From assembly GCA_020351895.1 (NCBI GenBank), contig CP070672.1:2555209-2568196 (forward strand): a stretch of DNA of 12,988 nucleotides, in the 5' to 3' direction. How positions within the stretch are numbered: the first letter of the stretch is position 1; every line of letters starts with the position of its first letter. The translations under genes were made by a program, and so were the position numbers. The notes under the pieces are model-generated. The model was given only the letters and a program-made list of their open reading frames with translations, ran no database searches and was not told the origin of the DNA. The DNA is from Thermoplasmata archaeon (GTDB taxonomy: Archaea; Thermoplasmatota; Thermoplasmata; GCA-020350865). This document shows, in pieces, positions 1-5,971 of the stretch.

Positions 1-1166
1 ACATACAATCTACCGTTAGCGACTGCAGGTGAAGAATACATCGAGCCAGTTGAGTAGTTCCAGATATCATCGCCTGTTATCGCATCAAAACAATACAGTT
101 TATCGGCACCGACAAATACTTTACCATTTGCAACCGCTGGGGAGGAATGGATGGAATAATCAAAATCTTTGAACCACACTTCTACTCCAGTGGTGGTATC
201 CAAACAATGCAGTCTGTTTAAACCTGAGGCATCTACCGAGGAGCCTATATAGACTCTGCCATACACCACCGCGGGTGATGAGCATGTCCCAGTGATATAG
301 GAACTCCATATCATGTCGTATTCTGAGCCTGCCGGATCACTTACCCCTTCATCAATGCCATCGCTTGGATCTTTATCAAGACAATATACCATACCGTCAT
401 AGGTTGCTGCATACACCCTTTCATCTATAACTGTGGGTGAAGGATATTGTCTCGGATTTTTACCTTCTTCGGTGGAATAATTCCAGACATATTCTCCAGT
501 AAAAGCGTTCAAACCACTCAGCGTACCGCCCCACGAGAATACCAAGCCGTCCGCAACTGCAGGTGACGACCCAAATGCCCCAGTCCAATTTTTCCAATTT
601 AGATTGCCTGTATACGCATCGAAGCAATGCGTGTAGCCATTTGAATTAATGTATACCTTACCGACGGAAACTGTTGGTGATGATTCGCCACTTCCAGAAG
701 TCAAAGCACTGATCCAAACGAGATCGCTGTCATCACCCATGGGATCTGAAATCCCATCATCGCCATCAATCAGCCCATCGACATCAAAACAATAAATGTA
801 GTTGTAGCTCCCGATGTATACCAAACCATCTGATGTTGCAGGTGAGGAATAGCCACCGCCTGTAGAATTCTCCCAAATCAGTTCACCGGTACCAGCATCA
901 AAGCAGCGCACAGCATCACCGCCCAAAAATAGTCTGTCATCTGCAACCGCAGGTGATGAGTATAATGGAATAGTCACGTTAGTCCATAGAGTAGTATTTG
1001 TGTTTGGTGCTGATGAGCTTGAATTACCAGTATGTTGAGCGTCATGCCTGAACATTAGCCAAAAATCTGAGCCTGTTAATGGAGCTGTAGATAAGATAAT
1101 AAGAACCGAAAATATAACTATAAATATGCTAACAACACTGTCTTTTTTGCCCACTCTTAATTTCAT
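1..1166 (-). CDS. Secreted PQQ-repeat beta-propeller protein, 3' end beyond left edge (388 codons visible)
   Basis: Reading leftward from ATG at 1166-1164, the frame stays open to the window edge. Residues 1-32 form a signal peptide: a basic start (MKLRVGKK), then a hydrophobic stretch to about residue 31. Next comes a FRHDAQHTGNS motif (39-49), which commonly opens archaeal PQQ-like propellers. Blades follow at about 70, 107, 162, 200, 242, 297, 341 and 378, each with SSPAVA-x-G-x-V-Y, C-F/L-D-x-x-T-G and a closing W. Seven blades are complete and the eighth is cut, so an eight-bladed propeller is likely. Blades 2 and 5 carry acidic inserts (about 129-150 and 265-287). Such propellers act outside the membrane as scaffolds or binding platforms; no PQQ ligand or enzyme activity can be claimed. 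An AAGGAAG stretch lies just upstream of the start. The neighbouring PKD gene is divergent. Confidence 0.93.
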   Translation of the reverse strand, partial: MKLRVGKKDSVVSIFIVIFSVLIILSTAPLTGSDFWLMFRHDAQHTGNSSSSAPNTNTTLWTNVTIPLYSSPAVADDRLFLGGDAVRCFDAGTGELIWENSTGGGYSSPATSDGLVYIGSYNYIYCFDVDGLIDGDDGISDPMGDDSDLVWISALTSGSGESSPTVSVGKVYINSNGYTHCFDAYTGNLNWKNWTGAFGSSPAVADGLVFSWGGTLSGLNAFTGEYVWNYSTEEGKNPRQYPSPTVIDERVYAATYDGMVYCLDKDPSDGIDEGVSDPAGSEYDMIWSSYITGTCSSPAVVYGRVYIGSSVDASGLNRLHCLDTTTGVEVWFKDFDYSIHSSPAVANGKVFVGADKLYCFDAITGDDIWNYSTGSMYSSPAVANGRLY

Positions 1167-1214
1167 GATCTTCCTTCTAAAAGTTCCTTCCTAAAATAAT
1201 AATGTAAAAAGGAT

Positions 1215-1222
1215 AATATAAA
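1215..1222 (-). promoter_or_regulatory. Box A (TATA) promoter of the PQQ-repeat gene
   Basis: On the minus strand this reads TTTATATT, close to the archaeal box A consensus. Its centre is about 52 nt upstream of the ATG at 1166, so a start site about 25 nt downstream would leave a leader of roughly 25-28 nt containing the AAGGAAG ribosome-binding-like stretch. Confidence 0.6.
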
Positions 1223-1400
1223 CTTATTCCTCTACCTTGTTTAATCATGAAGAAATATATCAACCTCTGGGAAAAAAGTAGAATTTTGAGTTGAGGAGTT
1301 AATCAATGTTATTGTATTATAAGAGCGAAGGATGATTAGGACGCAAAGTGATAGTCGGTCTAGCGAGTGGCTCAACCAAATAAAATAAATCAAATTTTTG

Positions 1401-1433
1401 CATGTTTTATTCCTCAAAACCATCTAAAACATG
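1401..1433. repeat. 9-bp perfect inverted repeat in the divergent intergenic region
   Basis: CATGTTTTA at 1401-1409 is mirrored by TAAAACATG at 1425-1433 with a 15-nt spacer. It lies between the divergent PQQ and PKD genes, about 180 nt upstream of the PQQ box A, and could be a protein-binding site or a weak RNA hairpin. The rest of 1223-1568 holds only AT-rich sequence, including an A/T run at 1441-1455 and a tandem ATGCAAAA at 1535-1542 and 1544-1551. I see no gene in it. Confidence 0.3.
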
Positions 1434-1568
1434 TGCCGTATTTTTTTTAAAAAAACCTGCTTTTTAAGAGCTTGAACCATTAAATTTCCCATTCCCAGGA
1501 ACATTATGGTTGCTATCTTTTTGTCATCAAACTCATGCAAAATATGCAAAAAAGCACTCCAAATACTT

Positions 1569-1576
1569 TTTATATT
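1569..1576 (+). promoter_or_regulatory. Box A candidate upstream of the mini-ORF and PKD gene
   Basis: TTTATATT preceded by an A-rich stretch (CCAAATAC) that could serve as the TFB recognition element. The expected start site is near 1600, which would put both the 17-codon ORF and the PKD gene on the transcript. A second TATA-like stretch (TATATATTTA, 1645-1654) would start transcription near 1675 and exclude the mini-ORF. The sequence alone does not choose between them. Confidence 0.5.
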
Positions 1577-1623
1577 AGTTTTCTAAATGTGGTAAATGAG
1601 GAATAGTTACGAGAGGAAGTAAT

Positions 1624-1677
1624 ATGATGGACAAAATATCCTGGTATATATTTAGGTATACTGGGATTAGTAAATAA
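1624..1677 (+). CDS. Possible 17-codon upstream ORF / leader peptide
   Basis: ATG-ATG start with stop TAA at 1675-1677, encoding MMDKISWYIFRYTGISK. A GAGAGGAAG purine stretch (1611-1619) sits at good Shine-Dalgarno spacing and is a better match than the site before the large gene. The ORF ends 37 nt before the PKD protein ATG. It could be a translated leader that influences the downstream gene, or chance. No homology is recognised, and the alternative TATA box at 1645 would remove it from the mRNA. Confidence 0.25.
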   Translation: MMDKISWYIFRYTGISK

Positions 1678-1714
1678 CGTTGTAAAACTGAGGAATTCAT
1701 GGGAAGGAAAATTC

Positions 1715-4543
1715 ATGCGAAAAATAACTGCGATGATTCTTTCAGTTTGCTTGACAACAATTTCCATATTGAATGTGGTGACAGAAAACAGTTCATCCTC
1801 TAGTTACCCAGTTGCAGAGGCAGGTCCCGATCAAAACGTGAATGAGAGCCAGGTCATTTATTTTAACGGAAGTAGTTCGTACGACCCTGATGGTTTCATA
1901 ACAACATATAATTGGGACTTCGATGCAGATGTTGATTCAGACGGCGACAACAACAAAACAAACGATATCAATGCAACAGGCCCAACACCAACACATGTCT
2001 ATGATGACGATGGCGAATATTACGTTACATTGACGGTGATTGACGATGAGGGTTTATCAGATACAGACACCTTGCTCGTTATCGTGGAGAATATAGCACC
2101 TAATGAAAGAAATTTGCTGGTGAACGGGAATTTTTCAGATGGTTTGAATGGTTGGAATCAGAGCCTACATGGTTATGTGAGACCAAATTCAATTCCGCCT
2201 CTTCCACCCTCCCAACATTCCACCTCAACTAACAACGGCTACCTCGAAACAAGGGTTTTCAATGGATACAATCAATTATATCAGGATGTGAAAGTGAACA
2301 CGACGGACTTGGATTTCCATGCTAAATTTCGAGCCGTTAGTTTCTCTACCGCTGGAGGATTAGTGGATGTTAAGGTACGGATGTTCAGTGCTCAACCACC
2401 TGGTTGGTCTGGTAATCCCCCGAACATCTCAAATCTATCCTTAATTCAAAGCCTCATTGTTGGACAGATCTCTTGGTACTTCCGCCCTGATCATATCTAT
2501 CTATCAACCAATACTTCATATTGGGAGCTTCTGGGAACTGGGCCTTCTGACTGGTACATTCTCGATGTAAACTTGCATGATGTTATCGTCGCGCACTTGC
2601 CGGAAATAAATGAGAGCCAAGTGAAATGGCTGAGGATATGGCTTGGAACTTATGGAGAGTCTGGTGGATTTACTATCGGCAACTTCGATGATCTTTCTTT
2701 AAGGAAGTCCATAATCACCTGTCCGAATTCGGTTTATGAAGGAGATGAGTTGATATTCACAGCTCGGGCTTCGGACCCGGGCTCAGACGACTTGATTTTC
2801 ACATGGGACTGGGGCGATGGTTCATCACCCACCGTTAAAACATACTACAACGACGGCACAGGGCCGGACCCGTATCCGAGCCCAGAGGGAAAGTATCCAT
2901 TTACTGCAACAGATAGCGTAATGCACACTTATGGGGACGATGGTGTGTTTACAATCACCCTTATAGTTTCAGATGACGATGGTGGTTTTGCTACTTATAT
3001 GACAGATGTTATAGTGAACAACGTCGCACCAACGATCGGACCTATCGAATCATTGACAGTGGATGAAGGGGTTCTCTTAAATATTGATGCAACTGCCTAT
3101 GATCCTGGTAGTGACGATTTAACCTTCACATGGGACTGGGGAGATGGGACGTCAGATGTAATAACAATTTATTACAACAATGGTTTTGAACCAGACCCAT
3201 ATCCAAGCCCATGGGGGACATTCCCATTCAATGCGACTGACACAGTACAACACATCTACTATAATCCTGGTGTTTACATATTACATCTTACAGTGGAGGA
3301 TGACGATGGCGGTGTTGCGGTGTATACAGTTGATGTTGCAGTAAATTATATTGCTCCACTGCCACCGATCCTTTACATAAACGTCAGCCAAGATGGTAAG
3401 GATGTGATCCTTTTTTGGGATCAGCCCTCAGCCATTGGCATTGACCATTATTTAATATATCGATCAAAATCTCAGACAAACTTCGATTTTTACACCGTAT
3501 GGAAAAACACCTTAATTGATATGGAACAAGGCGAGCTCGACCCCACACCACTCAGAACCATGTGGAATGATACAAATGCCGCATTTCCAGGTAATAAGAC
3601 CAATTACGAGGAGCAATTTTATTATATAATAAGGGCTGTGGGCCATGGTGGTTGGGTAAGCAGAACCAGCAGGACTGTTGGAAAATGGACAAAGATATTT
3701 CCGCAAGGAATATCGACCTTCTCCCTCCCACTGAAAACCATTGTTCCTTACTATACTGACTATTATACATCCACCATGAGCGCCGAGTACATCAGATATA
3801 TTGATCCTGATTCGCACACTTGGCACCAGCATAATCTCGGAGAAGGCACCACGGACAATACGTTGATGAAGTTGGGTGAAGGCTACGAGGTGAAATTCAG
3901 TAGTATGACGAATTACACGTTTTGCGGTTTACCAGGCGCTATGATAGGCTACGATGACGATACAGGATTTTCAGGATTTGACCATGCTACAGAGGCAAAA
4001 AGCCTCAAAGTTATCATAGATCAGGAAGGAAATGTGATCCTAACCTGGCAGGAACCAGAATGTATGAGCAACGGATGGTACGAGGTTTATTACTCCCAAA
4101 CGAGGGACGGCTTCTTTGGCATGATTGATAGGACTTATTCCCTAGTAGGTTCACCCGTGAATTTTGGTAACAGTTATGCCACTCATTTTGGCGCTATGGC
4201 AAATGACCCTAGCACTCGTTTGTATTACATGGTTGTCCCATTCAATGAAAGTGGAGTCAGGGGTTCGAGTACTTACAGTATTGGAATTTGGACAGAGGAA
4301 TATCTACCACAATACGACACATTTGGGATTCCATTAAAAATCAACATTAATAAAACAGCGGATTGGTATTGTGATGAAATCCCAAACACTGTGGGGATAA
4401 ATTATTATATCCAAAGCTATCAACGGTGGTGTTGGCACTCTAAAAGGATGTCCTCCGGAGCCTATGATCCTTTATTAATGATGACAAAAGGCTATCAAAT
4501 ATCTACTTCAAGCACCACGAAGTTCACTTTTATAGGGATTTAG
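1715..4543 (+). CDS. Secreted PKD-domain surface protein with duplicated FnIII-like/C-terminal modules (942 aa)
   Basis: The ATG at 1715 follows GGGAAGGA (1701-1708). Residues 1-24 look like a signal peptide (MRKITAMILSVCLTTISILN). The order is then PKD 1 (about 31-128, ending VENIAP), a jelly-roll-like carbohydrate-binding-type domain (about 132-332, opening LLVNGNFSDGLNGW and closing IGNFDDLSL), PKD 2 (333-438) and PKD 3 (439-548), both with the core FTWDWGDG. A fibronectin-III-like unit (552-660) and a beta module (668-741) follow, and both are repeated (762-860 and 868-942). PKD and FnIII domains are known as spacers in extracellular adhesins and glycan-active enzymes. No catalytic domain is visible. 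There is no C-terminal membrane helix, and the protein ends directly on the motif FTFIGI. Many NxS/T sequons suggest N-glycosylation. It is divergent from the PQQ gene. The role is probably structural or adhesive, which is inference. Confidence 0.95.
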   Translation: MRKITAMILSVCLTTISILNVVTENSSSSSYPVAEAGPDQNVNESQVIYFNGSSSYDPDGFITTYNWDFDADVDSDGDNNKTNDINATGPTPTHVYDDDGEYYVTLTVIDDEGLSDTDTLLVIVENIAPNERNLLVNGNFSDGLNGWNQSLHGYVRPNSIPPLPPSQHSTSTNNGYLETRVFNGYNQLYQDVKVNTTDLDFHAKFRAVSFSTAGGLVDVKVRMFSAQPPGWSGNPPNISNLSLIQSLIVGQISWYFRPDHIYLSTNTSYWELLGTGPSDWYILDVNLHDVIVAHLPEINESQVKWLRIWLGTYGESGGFTIGNFDDLSLRKSIITCPNSVYEGDELIFTARASDPGSDDLIFTWDWGDGSSPTVKTYYNDGTGPDPYPSPEGKYPFTATDSVMHTYGDDGVFTITLIVSDDDGGFATYMTDVIVNNVAPTIGPIESLTVDEGVLLNIDATAYDPGSDDLTFTWDWGDGTSDVITIYYNNGFEPDPYPSPWGTFPFNATDTVQHIYYNPGVYILHLTVEDDDGGVAVYTVDVAVNYIAPLPPILYINVSQDGKDVILFWDQPSAIGIDHYLIYRSKSQTNFDFYTVWKNTLIDMEQGELDPTPLRTMWNDTNAAFPGNKTNYEEQFYYIIRAVGHGGWVSRTSRTVGKWTKIFPQGISTFSLPLKTIVPYYTDYYTSTMSAEYIRYIDPDSHTWHQHNLGEGTTDNTLMKLGEGYEVKFSSMTNYTFCGLPGAMIGYDDDTGFSGFDHATEAKSLKVIIDQEGNVILTWQEPECMSNGWYEVYYSQTRDGFFGMIDRTYSLVGSPVNFGNSYATHFGAMANDPSTRLYYMVVPFNESGVRGSSTYSIGIWTEEYLPQYDTFGIPLKININKTADWYCDEIPNTVGINYYIQSYQRWCWHSKRMSSGAYDPLLMMTKGYQISTSSTTKFTFIGI
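2720..3358 (+). repeat. Two tandem, closely similar PKD domains with an unusual inserted loop
   Basis: Residues 336-438 and 439-548 of the PKD protein align end to end, sharing the blocks DPGSDDL, FTWDWGDG, DPYPSP, ATD and DDDGG. Between the DWGDG strand and the H-x-Y-x-x-x-G-x-(Y/F) strand each copy carries an insert of roughly 30 residues that a canonical PKD domain lacks. PKD 1 (31-128) has a different insert, rich in Asp and Asn. Confidence 0.75.
3368..4540 (+). repeat. Duplicated FnIII-like + beta-module unit at the C-terminus of the PKD protein
   Basis: Unit A covers residues about 552-744 and unit B about 762-942. Each begins with a strand of the type DVILFWDQP / NVILTWQEP, continues with an FnIII-like YYIIRAV / YYMVVPF strand, and then has a module that starts TFSLPLK / TFGIPLK. 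That module contains two spaced aromatic strands and a G-E/K-G-Y motif, and closes with NYTFCGLP / KFTFIGI. Unit B ends the protein. The divergence (I judge about 30% identity by eye) indicates an old internal duplication. Confidence 0.7.
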
Positions 4544-4572
4544 AATTAGCCCTCAGCACGAAATTTCCATGT

Positions 4573-4633
4573 TTTATATAATATTAACGGAGGTTGGTGA
4601 CATATGGACAATCGCTAATCCATTTGTCCACAT
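4573..4633 (+). promoter_or_regulatory. Consensus box A followed by a short hairpin, no gene assigned
   Basis: TTTATATA at 4573-4580 is a perfect box A. The predicted start site (about 4603-4606) falls at the beginning of an imperfect hairpin (4602-4611 with 4624-4633). A GGAGG at 4589-4593 precedes very short ORFs only (ATG at 4604, four codons; GTG at 4597, 13 codons), so no protein is called. On the minus strand the one mismatch of the hairpin becomes a G-U pair. It may instead contribute to transcript ending after the PKD gene stop at 4543. Confidence 0.3.
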
Positions 4634-4669
4634 CATAACTTCGCAACCAATCGCAATGAGTTAAATCAG

Positions 4670-4677
4670 AAAAAAAA
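4670..4677 (-). terminator. T8 terminator of the minus-strand RNA region
   Basis: Eight consecutive T on the minus strand begin two bases beyond the 19-nt tRNA-like 3' sequence (ending at 4679) and follow a long stem. Oligo-T tracts terminate archaeal RNA polymerase, so this probably ends transcription coming from the tRNA/RNA cluster. Confidence 0.55.
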
Positions 4678-4678
4678 G

Positions 4679-4786
4679 TGCGAGGGACCGGATTTGACCT
4701 AGCGAGGAAAGGTAATGGTTGATAATCGTAATCTCCTTTCCTCTGAGTTCAAATCCGGAATATTGTGAATATGTAAGGATTCCCTC
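4679..4786 (-). ncRNA. Candidate structured RNA / degenerate tRNA carrying the tRNA-Leu 3' end
   Basis: The minus-strand sequence folds into nested perfect stems: GAGGGA (4786-4781) with TCCCTC (4687-4682), CCGGATTTGA (4758-4749) with TCAAATCCGG (4697-4688), and GAGGAAAGG (4743-4735) with CCTTTCCTC (4712-4704), closed by a 22-nt loop. Its last 19 nt (4697-4679) are identical to the last 19 nt of the adjacent tRNA-Leu, including the discriminator A. One T of the T-loop is missing just upstream and no anticodon arm is seen, so it is not a working tRNA. A minus-strand box A (4796-4803) predicts a start near 4774, inside the outermost stem, and T8 follows at the 3' end. It could be an independent small RNA, a decayed tandem tRNA copy, or an integration scar. 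Confidence 0.45.
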
Positions 4787-4795
4787 TTAAATTAA

Positions 4796-4803
4796 AATAT
4801 AAA
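4796..4803 (-). promoter_or_regulatory. Box A candidate between tRNA-Leu and the downstream hairpin RNA
   Basis: The minus strand reads TTTATATT five bases beyond the tRNA 3' end. The predicted start site is about 4774, just before the 10-bp CCGGATTTGA stem. The T-rich stretch could equally help terminate the tRNA transcript. Confidence 0.35.
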
Positions 4804-4807
4804 CAAA

Positions 4808-4918
4808 TGCGAGGGACCGGATTTGAACCGGCGGACCACTTCTGGAACAGATGTCCCAATCAAGGCGGGTTAATAGATCTTGAGTCTGTCGCCTTTGACC
4901 ATGCTTAGCTACCCTCGC
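4808..4918 (-). tRNA. tRNA-Leu (anticodon CAA) with a 26-nt intron
   Basis: The acceptor stem is GCGAGGG (4918-4912) with CCCTCGC (4815-4809), and discriminator A is at 4808. U8-A9 and a D-arm containing the GG pair follow. The anticodon stem ACAGA pairs with TCTGT only after an intron is removed from the canonical position after base 37. The loop CTCAAGA gives anticodon CAA. Exon 2 has a class II variable arm (CCA-GAAG-TGG) and T-arm GCCGG-TTCAAAT-CCGGT. The exons are 40 and 45 nt, so the mature RNA is 85 nt, normal for archaeal tRNA-Leu. CCA is not encoded. It decodes UUG. The box A nearest upstream is not at the usual distance, so it may be cotranscribed with the structured RNA at 4940-5030. 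Confidence 0.95.
4853..4878 (-). other. tRNA-Leu intron (canonical 37/38 position)
   Basis: These 26 nt separate the two halves of the anticodon stem. The intron contains CTTGA, complementary to the TCAAG of the anticodon loop. This is the pairing expected for the central helix of the bulge-helix-bulge cut by the archaeal splicing endonuclease. The exact ends carry some ambiguity because ATCT occurs both at the intron start and at the exon 2 start. Confidence 0.85.
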
Positions 4919-4939
4919 ATACGAGTATTCTAAAGCTGA

Positions 4940-5030
4940 GAGGATAGCTAAGCTCGCTTCCGTAGGAAACTGAAGGTTTCCGAGGACACAGAGGCAATCC
5001 GAAGGATTCCTCAAGTGTAGCTACCCTCGC
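4940..5030 (-). ncRNA. Candidate three-way-junction RNA sharing the tRNA-Leu 5' end
   Basis: The minus strand forms an 11-bp closing stem, GAGGGTAGCTA (5028-5018) with TAGCTATCCTC (4950-4940), with one G-U pair. It encloses two hairpins. One is CAC-TT-GAGG-AATCC / GGATT-G-CCTC-T-GTG with a TTC loop (5017-4987). The other is GGAAAC / GTTTCC with loop CTTCA (4981-4965), extended by TCC/GGA. The G-U pair would be an A-C mismatch on the plus strand, favouring minus-strand transcription. The first 13 nt (5030-5018) are identical to the first 13 nt of the tRNA-Leu gene that begins 21 nt beyond the element. A TTTATTA stretch at 5052-5046 could be its box A. I do not recognise a known family: there is no T-loop, and no SRP, RNase P or 5S signature. 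Confidence 0.45.
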
Positions 5031-5045
5031 TTAAAGTCGTAACCG

Positions 5046-5052
5046 TAATAAA
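5046..5052 (-). promoter_or_regulatory. Weak box A candidate for the RNA cluster
   Basis: The minus strand reads TTTATTA, centred about 19 nt before the structured RNA beginning at 5030. No better TATA element is seen between 5030 and the T-tract at 5146. The remainder of 5053-5139 holds only an imperfect hairpin (TTGCTC at 5105-5110 with GAGCAA at 5128-5133). Confidence 0.25.
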
Positions 5053-5139
5053 CATGGGTGTTTAAGTCAATTGCTGTTTTAAAGGAAAGCATTCCAAAAA
5101 TCCATTGCTCAAAGTACGGTGTTTTGAGGAGCAAGCTAT

Positions 5140-5146
5140 AAAAAAA
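5140..5146 (-). terminator. T7 terminator after the winged-helix gene
   Basis: Seven T on the minus strand start one base after the TAG stop (5150-5148) of the 215-residue gene. This is a typical archaeal oligo-T terminator, and it separates that gene from the tRNA cluster. Confidence 0.55.
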
Positions 5147-5147
5147 C

Positions 5148-5795
5148 CTAGATTTCCCCCAACTTCAGCTGCTTTGTTCCAACAACCAGCCTTTTGGCTT
5201 TGAAAGTTTCTATCATGATATCTGATAATACCTCGTAAAAAACATCCTCATAATCCTTTTTAACCAGAAATGCGGGATCATTGTACGGAAGATGGACATT
5301 CGCCTTTGTAAGAGCAGCCTTGGCTTCCCTTCTATCCTCACCTGTGATCTGCTCAGCATCCTCTAGAACCTCTTTAAAACCGCACTGTTTTAGCTCCTCA
5401 AAGAAAATTGGTCTGTGAAACAGTTTTTGCAGGATATATACTGCAATCTGTGCCCTCTCATCATCTTTAACATTTAAAGCAAAACATTTTTCGCCCACAA
5501 TTTCGTATATGTCCTTTTCTCTGTGGGCTGACGTTGTATAAACCTTTGCAGGCGGGATTTCTTTTTCTCTTAGGACTCCAACATCAGTGAGGGCTTTAAG
5601 GTAACCTGTTAGCACCAATCTGTGCATTTTATGGCCTTCGCTCTCAAGACGTCTGGATAATGAACTTATTGATCTCTCCTCCTCTTTGACGTATTTGATT
5701 ATCAGATCCTTTAACCGCTCTGGTGTAACAAATACCTTGCTTTTTACTATATAATCCCCCCATATCAAGTATCTGGCTCTTGTTTGCTCAAACAA
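5148..5795 (-). CDS. Winged-helix (wHTH) domain protein, probable transcription regulator (215 aa)
   Basis: Residues about 23-90 fit a winged helix-turn-helix: helix 1 (TPERLKDLIIKYVKEEE), helix 2 (SISSLSRRLESEG), recognition helix (KMHRLVLTGYLKALTDVGVL) and a wing ending AKVYTTS. Residues 92-215 form a mixed charged domain, with a likely amphipathic helical stretch at 111-140, that I do not recognise. There is no signal peptide or membrane segment, so it acts in the cytoplasm. The first possible start after the in-frame stop at 5825-5823 is TTG at 5795, with no Shine-Dalgarno at normal spacing. An AT-rich stretch at 5821-5831 could place the start site within a few bases of that TTG (leaderless), or the true start could be internal. 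DNA binding is inferred from fold alone; targets are unknown. It lies 261 nt downstream of the giant surface-protein gene, on the same strand. Confidence 0.85.
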   Translation of the reverse strand: MFEQTRARYLIWGDYIVKSKVFVTPERLKDLIIKYVKEEERSISSLSRRLESEGHKMHRLVLTGYLKALTDVGVLREKEIPPAKVYTTSAHREKDIYEIVGEKCFALNVKDDERAQIAVYILQKLFHRPIFFEELKQCGFKEVLEDAEQITGEDRREAKAALTKANVHLPYNDPAFLVKKDYEDVFYEVLSDIMIETFKAKRLVVGTKQLKLGEI

Positions 5796-5854
5796 ATTAA
5801 AGAGGTATTGTTTTCCTCTATTTTATTATTTGTAAACGTATGGTAAGGCTTATT

Positions 5855-5907
5855 GGTAACAGACTTGATAACAAATAAAACCTTCGGTGGTCATTTGTGG
5901 TAACAGA
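5855..5907. repeat. Direct repeat GGTAACAGA upstream of the winged-helix gene
   Basis: GGTAACAGA occurs at 5855-5863 and 5899-5907, 44 nt apart (about four helical turns), each followed within a few bases by TGAT. The copies lie 60-112 nt upstream of the winged-helix start and could be operator half-sites, possibly autoregulatory. No protein-binding evidence exists in the sequence. Confidence 0.25.
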
Positions 5908-5971
5908 GATGATTCAAAAAATTTTTTAAATAATGCCTTGGTTATAGAGGGTAACTTTTTTAAAAACTCCT

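Noticed and set aside
1241..1423. 60-codon minus-strand ORF in the divergent intergenic region
   Set aside because: AT-rich, low-complexity translation with no ribosome site; it overlaps the inverted repeat.
3512..3832. 106-codon minus-strand ORF inside the PKD gene
   Set aside because: Antisense shadow of the second FnIII-like region; no ribosome site or recognisable domain.
4604..4618. Four-codon ORF MDNR after GGAGG
   Set aside because: Too short to support, and it overlaps a hairpin at the predicted transcription start.
4602..4665. C/D-box sRNA on the minus strand (ATGATGT near a CTGA)
   Set aside because: The CTGA-like box lies on the 5' side of the C-like box, the wrong order, and no D'/C' pair is seen.
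4931..4950. GCTGAGAGG on the plus strand, reminiscent of the TPP riboswitch CTGAGA
   Set aside because: The second conserved TPP segment (CCTGATC...GCGNAGGGA type) is absent, and pairing favours the minus strand.
4787..5014. 75-codon ORF on the minus strand
   Set aside because: It runs through the structured RNA and the tRNA-Leu gene and has no protein-like composition or ribosome site.
4679..5030. Split (trans-spliced) tRNA halves
   Set aside because: The flanking pieces cover only 13 nt of the 5' end and 19 nt of the 3' end, carry no anticodon arm, and an intact tRNA lies between them.
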